A stretch of DNA of 64,000 nt from Bifiguratus adelaidae (Eukaryota > Mucoromycota > Endogonomycetes > Endogonales), in contig MVBO01000064.1 in assembly GCA_002261195.1 (NCBI GenBank), positions 1-64,000 of the forward strand, written 5' to 3'. Below the pieces are notes generated by a model that worked only from the letters and a program-made list of their open reading frames with translations, did no database searches and was not told the origin of the DNA. Both the position numbers and the translations under genes were made by a program. This document shows, piece by piece, positions 9,595 through 19,583 of the stretch (positions are counted from its first letter, which is position 1; every line of letters starts with the position of its first letter).

Positions 9595-10128
9595 ATGTCT
9601 GCTGCTGCTGCTGCCAAGAAATCCTTGTGGTCCATCTGGTACAAGCCAGAGGTAAGTAGATTTTTACTTTTTGGGTTGTTTACGGTTAGGCATCGGCTGT
9701 ACCATACCCTTCGTCATGCCATGTTTTGGAATAATTTGGTTGGGTGGAATCGTTGAACATTCCATGCAGTTGTTCTCTGGATACAGAACTAACGGATGAT
9801 GTCGTATTGCAGATTCTCCCCATCTACTTTGTCACTGGCGGTGCCGTCGGTCTTGCTGGTAAGTCAATCGGTTGAAAATTTTGAATTTGAGGTCTCACTT
9901 TACTGGTCTTAGGCTGGTACTTGTCTCGTTTGGCTCGTGGACCTGAGGTGGTCTGGGATCGCCACAACAACCCCTACCCTTGGCAAAACGTTGATCAAGG
10001 CACTCAGGTCAAGCTCATGACTGTCAACCAAAAGTTTGACAAGCAGTAAGTGTCGTGTGAAACCTCCAAGGTTTCTGTTTCAATGGACTAACTTCATCTC
10101 CGCTAGATACGCTCGTGATCGCTTCTAA
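9595..10128 (+). CDS. NDUFA4/MLRQ-type respiratory-chain small subunit
   Basis: Four short exons (9595-9651, 9813-9858, 9913-10045, 10107-10128) encode 85 aa. After an Ala-rich start the protein reads WSIWYKPEILPIYFVTGG, then AGWYLSRLARGPEVVWDR and NNPYPWQ. This is the B12D/MLRQ family: one membrane helix preceded by an amphipathic start, followed by the conserved GPEVxWxRxNNPxPW. In animals NDUFA4 was first assigned to complex I and later to cytochrome c oxidase; the fungal member is an inner-membrane respiratory-chain component. All exon junctions agree in phase (0, 1, 2). Confidence 0.9.
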
Positions 10129-10585
10129 ATGGATCGACGATAACTATTTTTGCGTGCGCAATTGATGGTGTTCTTGTTATCGATTCAATGCGGAAACCGA
10201 CAATCTTTTATATCTTCCTCCGAGATTTATCCCACATGTCTACTTTCACGCTTTCGGTCTCGGTTTGCGAATCGGTGCAATAATTTATCATCATGCGTTC
10301 TCGTCACTTTCGCTTTCACGTATTCGTTTGTACCATTATCTATATCTTTTATTTTCAGCATGTTTTGCGTGTCTTTTCGGCGCATTGTTTCTGGCAACAC
10401 AAGCATTATAGACTTGTAGAAGCATTCTAGACGAGATAGAAACATAGAACCGAATAGAGACGATTCACAAATCTCAATTCTACACTTTCTGGGATGGACA
10501 TAATGGATGGATATTGGGATCTAATGATAAAGCGATGGCTAGTATTCGCAGACTTGAGGGCTATGGCAAGACTGGAAGCCGCTCC
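10129..10585. other. Intergenic region between convergent genes
   Basis: AT-rich 3' flank between the NDUFA4-like gene and the convergent PEBP gene. It probably holds both 3' UTRs. No ORF in it looks coding. Confidence 0.5.
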
Positions 10586-11200
10586 TTAATCGCTGTGTAC
10601 CGATTGAAGCGTTCTCTCACACACACCGACCCATTCACCCCAAGCAAGCACACTCTTCTCGGCTGCCAACACCTCCAAAATCTTGGTCTTATCGGGGTAT
10701 TCGCCCACGTTCGTCAAGGGCTTCTTGAGCGCCACCAACTGGTAAAAGTAGCGATGTTCACCGTGGTTGAGCAGGGGCCTGGGTCCACCGTACACGTTTT
10801 TGCGCAGGTTTTTAGCATACTTGAATCCCCCCTTGAGCGTATACCCATCGACCTTTTGAATATCCTCATTAGAGATGGAGGTCACGTCGGGCTTGATTTG
10901 CCAAAAGAGGCCGTGCATGGGTGGAAACCAAAGGGGTGCGTCAGGGTCTTCGCAAATCAAGGTGTACTCGGCGGCTCCGTCCACCGGTGTCCATTCCAGT
11001 CTGGGGAACAAGTCGTCATCATCCTGGGTGTAGTTTCTGGGCATTTGACTGCCGTTCGGACCTAGTTCCGATGTGATGTTGATGGTGGCTGGGATATCGG
11101 CAAAGAGTGCGTGTCGTGTGAACAGCTTTACGTCTAGTCCTCGTCGGAACTTGAGGGCGCTGCTGAGAAAGAGTTCAACGTTCTCGAGAAAGGTGGGCAT
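10586..11200 (-). CDS. PEBP (phosphatidylethanolamine-binding) family protein
   Basis: A 204-aa intronless protein. The core ...RLEWTPVDGAAEYTLICEDPDAP matches the PEBP DPDxP ligand-binding signature, followed by PPMHGLFWQI (the second conserved block, usually HW or HG) and GGPRPLLNHGEHRYFYQLVAL (first 20 residues are the diagnostic GxxxPxxxxxHRYxFxLxAL pattern). The fold is a small beta barrel with an anion pocket; family roles range from lipid binding to protease and kinase inhibition. GPxPLxxHGEHRYFYQLVALxKPL is nearer the YbhB/YbcL branch than animal RKIP. No signal peptide, so probably cytosolic. The biological role cannot be deduced from sequence. Confidence 0.85.
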   Translation of the reverse strand: MPTFLENVELFLSSALKFRRGLDVKLFTRHALFADIPATINITSELGPNGSQMPRNYTQDDDDLFPRLEWTPVDGAAEYTLICEDPDAPLWFPPMHGLFWQIKPDVTSISNEDIQKVDGYTLKGGFKYAKNLRKNVYGGPRPLLNHGEHRYFYQLVALKKPLTNVGEYPDKTKILEVLAAEKSVLAWGEWVGVCERTLQSVHSD

Positions 11201-13903
11201 AGTGTGTAGGTATCACCCCAATCCCCACTGGTAATTATAACATAACTCAAATTTTACGCGGCTTTATATCGCCGAGCTGTTGTCGCTTAAGTTGCCGAAA
11301 TTGAGTACCGAAAGGTCATTGGTGTGTAAGAGAGAGGTTCGAGAATGATGAAGGAAAGGGAGCTTTATGAGGACATCCTGTGCGTCAGTGGGTCTAAGAC
11401 AGGGAGATGTTGCTGCAGGAGCGAGATATCGCACCAGACGCGAAAAAGTCATGTCGAACGGCAACACGTGGCACTCCAGGTTCATGGGCCTTACTGGTCA
11501 TCTTGTCGCGAGCGAACGCTCTTTCAGAGTTCCCGACGGTCTGGTTGATGGAAAAACTGGGAGATTGCGAATCGCACTGTGGCTACATTGACCAAGTCTT
11601 TTCGGACCCTGCTGGATATGACGTTACACAGCTTTATTGCTCTGGCTTAGGCACAAAGTCCGTGGTAATTTCCAGCAGCTGGAAAGGGAGAAGCATAGAA
11701 CATGTAGCATTCAAGCCAGTCAAAAAGTGTAGGGCTGTTCCATTCATTGTTCTAGACTTGTTGTTTCTTCGCCCCAGCAATGATCCGGTTTTGAATCGTT
11801 ATACTGCAGCCAAGTTAGTTTGGTGCCTTCGCAGCTGTAAGGTCGGGTTCCAAACCTTGCAATTGGATAACTCGATGAGCTTGCAGTGCAAACTTCCCTC
11901 TGTCATGAGACGAAGGCGGGATAAAGCGGGCACACTCCGTGCCAATGGCAGTGACCAATGTATCGGACAAGAGTCAAACCACGAGCAGAGAGGAGCAAGC
12001 CAAAGACCAATGGATGACTTGCTGCTTAAAGTCATCCCAATTCTCATATCGTCCGACGAGGGTATGATGACCTTTTGAATGAATGCCTACCCTCCTAACC
12101 GCCAACGGCCCGACCGTATCCGATTCTGCTTGCTGGGTGAGCGCCCCCGGTACGAGTGTCATTCGATATGCTGGTCTTTGCTTCTTGCTCCGGCTACCGT
12201 CAGACCTAGCCCACGGTTATTGAGTCCTCTGGAAAGAATACCTTTACCGCTTTGGTGTGAAAGGCACAAGATAGGAAGGGGAAACAGGTTCGTCGAGTTG
12301 TTGGATGTGCTTTCCATCTAATTGCTCATCTTCTTCTTCTTCGCTCACTCGCTCGGTGAAGAGTTTGCTTGTAACTTTTGCATAGGGCGCCAACAAGCTT
12401 GCGTTGTCCGGCGGGGTATGTAAACGTATGCTTTTACCTCCGAATCAGCATCAGTGAATACGCCAGCGGCTACCGAGAGACAAAGTGCAACTCAATGGAG
12501 AATGGAAAGATCCATCGCAGAAGTAAAACTCAGCTTTTGAGTCTATCACGCAGCAGATGTTGATTATACTTTTGATTTGTCACAACCCCATTGATACCAC
12601 CCTTGCAGAGTGTTTCCTTGTCATTCGTCATATTCGACAGTCATGATTATTGACAGCTTGCTCAGCCTTTGTCTGCAAGAGTCTTGCGCCATGACTTGGC
12701 GTTTCTAGCGTTGTTGCCGCCACTAAGTACAACTTGCCATTTGCACTTCATCTTAGGTTTCCTTTAAAGGAAATCTGACATTGAGGCAAGTATGAAAGTG
12801 CTGCGCACAAGATTCGGCAAACCTTTTCTTTGCTGATTATTCCATCCCCTCAGTGTAGCGGCCACATAACATTATCGCTCACCTCATGAGCAACTGCAGA
12901 TCGGTATGGATTAAGGTGATCCAAAGCTCAGTTACTAGCCAGAAGTCTACCCATATCCGGAAAATATACTTTCAGTTTGCCGAACATGCGCAGGAAATTG
13001 GAGGAGCTCGTAGCACACGAGAAGGAATGACAGCAGGATCATGGACAAGGCTCGAAGAGTGAATGATTGTCATAAAAGGTCACTTGGACTACATGGCACG
13101 ATTCAAAGAGTCGCTAGACTTGGAACTCCACAAAATCAAAGCTATGTAGCGTGGCATAAGGCCGAAAGTGGCTTAACAAAGTCGGAAGAGAACAGATTTG
13201 CTGCTCTAGAACGTAAATTGAACAAGTCATAGGTATAGATCGTGTGGTGCATACGAAGAAGCCTACGAAGGCCAGTTCACGTGAGGTGAGACTGTGGAGA
13301 GAGTACGAAGGTACAAACAATTTACCGAACCCTCAAACCTCAGAAGACTGGTCAAATGCACCCGGAAAATGAGATATAGCGACTTCTACCAAACTTGCAA
13401 GTAGGTTGAATAGAGTCATGATTCTACTCAAGGTTGAATCCCGCATGTTCATATTGAATATTATCACAGAAAGTGTGACTCCGCTCATGCTCTTAGTCAT
13501 TTCAACTTGGTCTTCCCCTTCCACGGTCTTTGATTAATATGAAATCAGCGATTACTTCTGATGAGACACGATCAGAACATTGCAAACGTCAGTATCCGTC
13601 AAAAGTTGCATGCAATGATCCACGCCATTGTCAATTCGCCATACTCTTGTCTACATCCATTTCCATCGTACATGCTGTTATGGGTGAAGTGGAAGATGCC
13701 TCCAATTCAGCGGAACATGCACTGTATTTCCATATTTGCATCTCCTCAACTTCTGCGCATGCTGATTGGAGGTGACAATAGAGTCCATGCACCAACGATG
13801 AGGCGAGCCATAAGTGGCATCCAGCAAATAATCCTTTACATTCCTAGTGATTTCGAGCATCACGGCCATGTATAATGATTTACAGATTTCAGAAAACTAC
13901 TAA
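11201..13903. other. 2.7 kb region without a convincing gene
   Basis: The longest gap in an otherwise dense window. The largest ATG ORF is 11407-12078 plus (223 aa), which has no recognisable motif and a composition unlike the neighbouring proteins. Other ORFs (11264-11485 minus, 13041-13232 plus, 13561-13875 plus) are short and unconvincing. I see no terminal repeats, no transposase motif and no tRNA. It could hold regulatory DNA for the two flanking genes, a noncoding RNA, or a decayed gene. Confidence 0.4.
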
Positions 13904-15937
13904 TTACCAAGAAGTGATGGCAGGAGCATCGCCGCAACTCATTGCTCCAGAGCCTGCTGCGCACGCAATGCCTGTCGATACTTCATGTTGCAATTGCTTG
14001 AAAAGATCCTTGCCGTGCTTTTCCCAACGCTTTGCGATCCCCCCTGTGGCTTGCAATCGCGCTTCCACCGCATCCAACTTGAAGGGAAACGAAACGCCAT
14101 TGACAATGACCTTCTTCCCTTGGGTGTCAATTGTCACTTCAGTACCTTCTTCAACGGCGTCATAGAATCGCTCGTCCGAAACAATGATACCAAAGAGTGC
14201 AAAATTGGCTTGGTTGCGCCCATAAATGTACGCAAACGATTTGGCAATCACCGCCTTCACGCCGCAAGCTTTCAAGGCTTTTGGAGCCTCTTCGCGTGAC
14301 GATCCACTTCCAAACCCATGCCCAGCCACGATAATGGCATGGCCTTGCGCTACCTTGGGAACAAACGATGGACGTACGTACGCAAACGCACCTTGCGCAA
14401 GTATTGTGTCATTGTCCGAAATGCACTTGTCAATGGGAATGATGGCATCGGTATCGATATGGTCGCCAAACACTTGTACCTTGGAGGTAATGATAGCGGG
14501 TAGATTGGAGACCTCCTCCTTATAGGTCTTGCGAGGATTGACCGGTGCGACGGATTGCTTTGGTTTACTATAGATGATTGACTTGCTCTCAGCCTTCCAA
14601 TAAAGACGAATGCTATCAAAATACTCTTGATCGATCTTGTCCAACAGAGGCTTGGGAGATTGCACAGTCATGCTAAAGCTCGATGCTGCAACAGTTGCAG
14701 CGGAACTAAGGTTGGCAATTGATCCTTTGCCCATGCGGTTTTGGAAGTTTCTGTTCTGCGATGACAACCACACTTCGCCTTCACCAGCTTGATCGGCTCC
14801 CATGCCAACGCAGTAACTGCAACCGGGCACACCAATCTCAAAGTTCGCCTTCTCGTACCATTCAATCAAGCCAAGCGATCGCAATTTGGCAATGATCTGG
14901 ATTGAACCCGGTGTGACCTTGCGCTTCTTGCCGGGTACAGGTACCATTCCGCTGAGCAGACCTTGCTGAAGCACCAATGCAGCGATGATCATGTCTTCCT
15001 CTGCCGTCGTGCAGGCACCGATAAAGCAGCCATCAAGCTCCTTGCCAATTGCTTCCTCAACTGGAACCACGTTATCGGGCGACGGATAGAGAGCCAGATA
15101 CGGTACGACCGTAGACAAGTCGATGGTTCGCGTCTCCACGTACTCTGCGTCCTTGTCAGGCTGAAAGTAAATGGACTCTTGTCGATAAGCTTGTGACTGG
15201 CGGCGTTGAACGAATGCTGTGGTCTGCTGATCAGGCACAAACACACCGGCGATGGCTCCAAACTCGGTGGACATGTTTGCAATGGCAAATCGAGCGTCGC
15301 AGGATAAGTATTGCACACCATCGCCATCATACTCAACGGCACGCCCGGCGGCTATAGTATTGCGCTTGAATTCGCCAAGGATATGCAAAATAACGTCCTT
15401 GCCGCTAACTCCAAAGCTTGGCTTTCCCGTCAACTCAATTCTGAGCGTTTCCGGTACCTGAAAGAACGTCTCACCAGTGATCATGGGAAAGACAACATCC
15501 GTAGCTCCCAATCCCACCGCCAGAGCGCCTAGACCTCCACTTGAGCAGGTGTGAGAGTCAGCACCGATGATGAGCATTCCGGGCTCTGCGCGTTCTCTAT
15601 AGAACTCTGTGTGCATAATTGTGGTGTTTGGCGGATGGTAATCAGTGATATTCAACTCCTTGGCACCTGCTTCAGCTGCTTGGATGAGCATCTTGGGCTT
15701 GTCCATGTGATTGATACGTGGGTCGACAATGTGGTCTGCCGCGAGCCACAACCGGTCATGGCGGTATATGCCAGGCTTTCCAAGGCGATCATACATCTTG
15801 TACATGCCATACCAAGACGCTTCGCTGGCCATCGTCCAATCGACTTTAACGCAAACGAAGTTTCCAGGTTTGATTTCGTATTCGCCCATGGCGTGATGGG
15901 CTAAGATTTTCTCGACGAGATTTAGTGGCCTTGACAT
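13904..15937 (-). CDS. Aconitase-superfamily (de)hydratase, isopropylmalate-isomerase-like
   Basis: A 677-aa intronless protein with fused large and swivelling domains. The large domain carries GADSHTCSSGG (about 125-135) and the three Cys for a [4Fe-4S] cluster: C309 in IGACTTAEEDM and C373/C376 in GCSYCVGMGADQ. The C-terminal domain has GFGSGSSREEAPKAL, whose Ser-Ser-Arg is catalytic. The swivel arrangement resembles LeuC-LeuD and homoaconitase, but GACTTAEED replaces the usual GSCTNxRxEDL, so a different substrate is likely. No mitochondrial presequence and no PTS1 is visible, suggesting a cytosolic enzyme. It is divergent from an isocitrate-lyase-superfamily gene across a 412-bp spacer with TATA boxes on both sides, suggesting consecutive steps in one pathway. 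Exact substrate unknown. Confidence 0.88.
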   Translation of the reverse strand: MSRPLNLVEKILAHHAMGEYEIKPGNFVCVKVDWTMASEASWYGMYKMYDRLGKPGIYRHDRLWLAADHIVDPRINHMDKPKMLIQAAEAGAKELNITDYHPPNTTIMHTEFYRERAEPGMLIIGADSHTCSSGGLGALAVGLGATDVVFPMITGETFFQVPETLRIELTGKPSFGVSGKDVILHILGEFKRNTIAAGRAVEYDGDGVQYLSCDARFAIANMSTEFGAIAGVFVPDQQTTAFVQRRQSQAYRQESIYFQPDKDAEYVETRTIDLSTVVPYLALYPSPDNVVPVEEAIGKELDGCFIGACTTAEEDMIIAALVLQQGLLSGMVPVPGKKRKVTPGSIQIIAKLRSLGLIEWYEKANFEIGVPGCSYCVGMGADQAGEGEVWLSSQNRNFQNRMGKGSIANLSSAATVAASSFSMTVQSPKPLLDKIDQEYFDSIRLYWKAESKSIIYSKPKQSVAPVNPRKTYKEEVSNLPAIITSKVQVFGDHIDTDAIIPIDKCISDNDTILAQGAFAYVRPSFVPKVAQGHAIIVAGHGFGSGSSREEAPKALKACGVKAVIAKSFAYIYGRNQANFALFGIIVSDERFYDAVEEGTEVTIDTQGKKVIVNGVSFPFKLDAVEARLQATGGIAKRWEKHGKDLFKQLQHEVSTGIACAAGSGAMSCGDAPAITSW

Positions 15938-15996
15938 CGTTTCTGAACCTATCCAAGAATAGATAGTGAAATGGCTTCAGATGTAGGGACCTTGCG

Positions 15997-16004
15997 CTTA
16001 TAAA
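15997..16004 (-). promoter_or_regulatory. TATA box of the aconitase-superfamily gene
   Basis: Reads TTTATAAG on the minus strand, about 60 bp upstream of ATG 15937. Confidence 0.5.
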
Positions 16005-16247
16005 CCAGTATGACTTGTGTGGGAAGTTCGGAAATAAGGCTTAAAATTTATCGCTTAGATTGCCGAGAGTCGCTAATTTCGCGTCGTCCTCACTCTTGCG
16101 TGATCGTCAAGCTTTAGGAACGTTTGGCATGACGATCCGTTGAAAAAATCGTGTTGCAACCGAAATATCAGCAAATGTACCTAGGGCATTTGCCTTTGCG
16201 TGGCGATTCAATAAGCATCAAATTTGCACAATGGAAAGATGTTCGGC

Positions 16248-16255
16248 TATATAAG
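16248..16255 (+). promoter_or_regulatory. TATA box of the ICL-superfamily gene
   Basis: TATATAAG about 95 bp upstream of ATG 16350. Together with the box at 15997-16004 it marks a true two-sided promoter region. Confidence 0.5.
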
Positions 16256-16349
16256 CGAGATAGCCGAATTTGGATCCAGCCATGAGAAATTGAAGGCAGA
16301 GAGACATATATAACTCTCTTGCCGAAACGATGCGCTATTCGACCTTAGA

Positions 16350-17234
16350 ATGACTGCAAAGACACTTCGAAAACTGATTGAAAGTCCGGAAATCCTTGTG
16401 TGCCCTGGCGTATACGAAGGTTCGTCCGCACGGGCAGCTCTCAACAAAGGCTTCAAATGCCTCTACATGACTGGTGCAGGAACAGTGAGCTCGAGACTAG
16501 GTGCTCCAGACATTGGTGTTGCTGGTCTCACAGATATGTATGCGAACGCAGCGATGATTGTGGGCCTCAATCCGAAAGTGCCGTTGATAGCTGACGCCGA
16601 CACGGGCTACGGAGGGACTTACATGTGTGCTCGCACACTGACCATGTACGCTCGCGCAGGTGTTGCTGGCCTACATGTTGAAGATCAAGTGCAAGACAAG
16701 CGATGCGGTCATCTTGCCGGCAAACAGCTCGTCGATCTGCCTGAGTACCTTGCTCGTATTCAAGCCATGGTCTTTGCGCGAGAAGAGCTTGAGTCCGACA
16801 TTGTCATCATTGCAAGAACGGATGCATTGCAGGAGTTTGGCGTTTCCGAAGCCGTCAAGCGTTGCAAGGCAGCGATCACAGTCGGAGCCGACGTGGCGTT
16901 TGTGGAAGGCATCCGGAACGAAGAAGCCAAAGAGATTGTTGGCGCGCTATCGCCGACGCCGGTACTAATCAACTTGGTGACGAATGGCGTAACTCCGAAC
17001 TGGACGACATCGTATGCACAGAAGCTAGGGTTTGCGCTCTCCATCCACCCTTGCGCGACAGCCATCCCAGCTTCCATAGCCATCGGAAAGTCTTTGGATT
17101 GGTTGTTGACCGAAGGAACGGACGAAAAGGCATGTGCTGGCGTCGGTCCAAAAGAGTCGTTCATGCAGATGGGCCTGATGGATGCGATTGCATTAGACAA
17201 GGAGGTTGGTGGGAATGTCTATAGCACCATTTGA
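16350..17234 (+). CDS. Isocitrate-lyase/PEP-mutase superfamily C-C lyase
   Basis: A 294-aa intronless TIM-barrel protein. It has VYEGSSARAALNKGF and YMTGAGTVSSRLGAPDIG, the metal-binding ADADTGYGG, and the loop EDQVQDKRCGH. The K-x-C-G-H loop holds the catalytic Cys of true lyases (isocitrate, 2-methylisocitrate, dimethylmalate lyases), so carbon-carbon cleavage is more likely than phosphonomutase activity. The length fits bacterial-type methylisocitrate lyase or dimethylmalate lyase rather than fungal glyoxysomal isocitrate lyase (over 500 aa). There is no PTS1 (ends YSTI) and no presequence. Its divergent partner is an aconitase-type enzyme; together they could convert a 2-methyl(iso)citrate- or dimethylmalate-like compound to pyruvate plus a short acid. 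Oxaloacetate hydrolase activity is an alternative. Confidence 0.88.
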   Translation: MTAKTLRKLIESPEILVCPGVYEGSSARAALNKGFKCLYMTGAGTVSSRLGAPDIGVAGLTDMYANAAMIVGLNPKVPLIADADTGYGGTYMCARTLTMYARAGVAGLHVEDQVQDKRCGHLAGKQLVDLPEYLARIQAMVFAREELESDIVIIARTDALQEFGVSEAVKRCKAAITVGADVAFVEGIRNEEAKEIVGALSPTPVLINLVTNGVTPNWTTSYAQKLGFALSIHPCATAIPASIAIGKSLDWLLTEGTDEKACAGVGPKESFMQMGLMDAIALDKEVGGNVYSTI

Positions 17235-17754
17235 GTGTCGAATACAGATGTTACGCAATAATGGCTTCCTGGGCATTAACAAAGGTGTCAAGCGTTCCGG
17301 ATGTTTCTTCGTGTCTTGAAGCTCACTGAGTATTTCGAGAAACTTTTAGAGCCGCGAGGACCTCATACACGTCCAAATTTTGGGTTTCCCCTTTTGCGGG
17401 AGTAGGTTTATATGAAGGCAAGTAAAGAAACAATGGTCATCTCAATAAGGAAACTGGCGGGTCAACGGCAGATCACGTGATGGTGAGATACTTATCGGCT
17501 TTTGAGCTTCCGCTGAAGTTGCATCAGTCACTCGTATCCTCTGACTGCGCGCTGAAACTTTTCCTGACGCGTAGCTGCAGCTTGATCCGTGAGAAGCCTT
17601 CAAGAAGTTGTAGCACCTCACCGCTTGCTTTTTTCAGACTTTCTGCATTCAGCGTCAGCCTCTAAGGGACCGATCGTTTGACTGATGGAACCAGTGCTTA
17701 AAGTCGCGCGGGGACGCACGTCTCCCGCCACCGCTTGGCGCTCTGCAGTGCAAC
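17235..17754. other. Intergenic spacer upstream of BCKDH E2
   Basis: About 520 bp between two same-strand genes. It should hold the 3' end of the lyase transcript and the BCKDH E2 promoter. A 62-codon frame near 17480 looks non-coding. I see no distinct element. Confidence 0.4.
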
Positions 17755-19455
17755 ATGGCGGAATGGTATGTTGCTGCGGTGGCACTCAGTGCAGCTCCTG
17801 ATACCAACTTTCTTTATCAGAATAGCAGGACCTTGAAAATCGCATCCCGATCAGCTGTCATGCGATCGACAGCCAAGCTATCTGGCCCGCAGATGCTGCA
17901 TTCACCATCTACATTGCGCGATTTACCCTCGAAGGTGCTACAACAATCGGTGCCATACATTAGTCTGCAGCGCCGGTATTTTCAACAGAGTTTCCGAGTC
18001 GACGCCGGTAAGAGTAAAGTGGTTCCATTCAAGCTAGCGGATATCGGAGAAGGCATAACGGAATGTGAAGTGGTACAATGGTATGTAATGCGCTTTTTTG
18101 TGATTGTGAGTATTGTTAACGTGGATACAGGTTTGTTAAACCCGGCACGGAAGTGTTTGAATTCGACAAGATCTGCGAAGTACAATCAGATAAGGCATCC
18201 GTTGAAATAACATCCCGTTTCACGGGTACGATCGAAAAGTTGTACTATGAGGTCGGCGACATGGCTATCGTTGGTCGGCCATTGGTGGATATTCGTATGG
18301 AGGACGAAGAGGAGGCAGCCGAAGCCGAAGCCGAGACAGAGACCGTGTTAGACAAGGCGCAGGAGTCTGCAGTTTCTGAAGACAGTCAACCGATAATGAG
18401 GAACGAAACTTTCCCGACTGAGCCTGTAACGCCCAAGCGCACACTGACACCAAAAGAAGAAGCCATTCTATCATTAGCCACACCGGCTGTACGAAGAATA
18501 GCCAAGGAGAACAATGTCGACATCCGTCAGGTCCGCGGTAGCGGTAAAGATGGCCGTGTGCTCAAGGAAGACGTGCTCCGGCATGTGTCTGGTGCCCAGC
18601 AACCAGAATTACAGGCAGCGAGTAAGCTCTTTAGAGTGAGCATGGAAGCAATTGTATTGATGTTTTCCTGCAGCTACCGCATCAACTTCAACTTTCGGCA
18701 TCGCCATAGAAGCAGACAAGGACGTGCCACTTGCCAATATACAAAAGGCAATGTGCAAGACGATGACGAGATCCCTTCAGATACCCCACTTTGGCTTCAT
18801 GGAAGACTTGGTATTGGATGAAGCCCTCGAGCTTAGACGCGACATCAATGAGCACGTTGCACGACATTCAGAAAAGTATCCCTTCAAGAAGGTTTCTTAC
18901 CTGCCTATCCTCATCAAAGGACTCTCCATGGCCTTGACCGACTATCCTATTCTCAATGCCCAACTCATTGCCGAGAACGGACCAGAAGATTTCTCGGCTA
19001 TGAAAGTACGCTACCGCGGTGCACACAACATTGGTATTGCCATGGACATCCCCCAAGGTCTTGTCGTGCCCAACATCAAGGCTGTCCAGACACGATCCAT
19101 TCTTGACATCGCGGCCGAACTGCACCGACTACAAGAACTCGGTCGAAAGAACGCCCTTGCGCCTGCCCATTTCAAGGATGGCACCATTACGCTTTCCAAT
19201 GTCGGTACGATTGCCGGTACCTATGCTTCGCCGGTCGTTGTCTCAACCGAGCTCGCTATTGGTGCGCTTGGACGGATGCAACGACTGCCGCGATTCGAAG
19301 GTCCAGAGAGCGACAGGGTCGTCGGACGATGGATAATGCCCGTTAGTTGGAGCGCCGATCACCGGGTCATTGATGGGGCGACCATTGCTCGATTTGTGAA
19401 GCGATGGAAGGAAGTGGTAGAGAAGCCTTCATTGATGGTGGCCTCTTTGCGTTAA
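17755..19455 (+). CDS. Branched-chain 2-oxo acid dehydrogenase E2 (dihydrolipoyl transacylase)
   Basis: Exons 17755-18080, 18131-18621, 18674-19455 encode 532 aa. E2 core of mitochondrial BCKDH, which oxidises the keto acids of Leu, Ile and Val. Domains in order: presequence; lipoyl domain from FKLADIGEGITECEVVQW to EVQSDKASVEI, with the lipoylated Lys in SDKAS; peripheral subunit-binding domain ATPAVRRIAKENNVDIRQ...GKDGRVLKEDV; catalytic domain from DVPLANIQKAMCKTMTRSLQ to the active-site SADHRVIDGA. The Ala-rich Glu/Ala linker lies between the first two domains. The leader from a second ATG at 17860 (MRSTAKLSGPQML) looks more like a mitochondrial presequence than the one from 17755, so the start is open. 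BCKDH is absent from baker's yeast. Confidence 0.93.
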
Positions 19456-19583
19456 AAATGTACTGTTTTAGATCTCCATGGAATTGAATTAGACTTGATA
19501 CCTTTCTATGCAGGGTATACTACAATATCGATGAACCTGTTGATGTGTTCTGATATGTCTCTCATGCTTAAATATGTATATCT

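Noticed and set aside
11407-12078. 223-codon ATG frame on the plus strand
   Set aside because: No recognisable motif, Ser/Arg/Cys-rich composition unlike neighbours, no obvious splice extension. Kept only as part of the gene-poor region.
13041-13232. 63-codon frame with TKSEENRFAALE, considered as a transposase remnant
   Set aside because: No DDE or helix-turn-helix pattern could be made out and no terminal repeats flank it.
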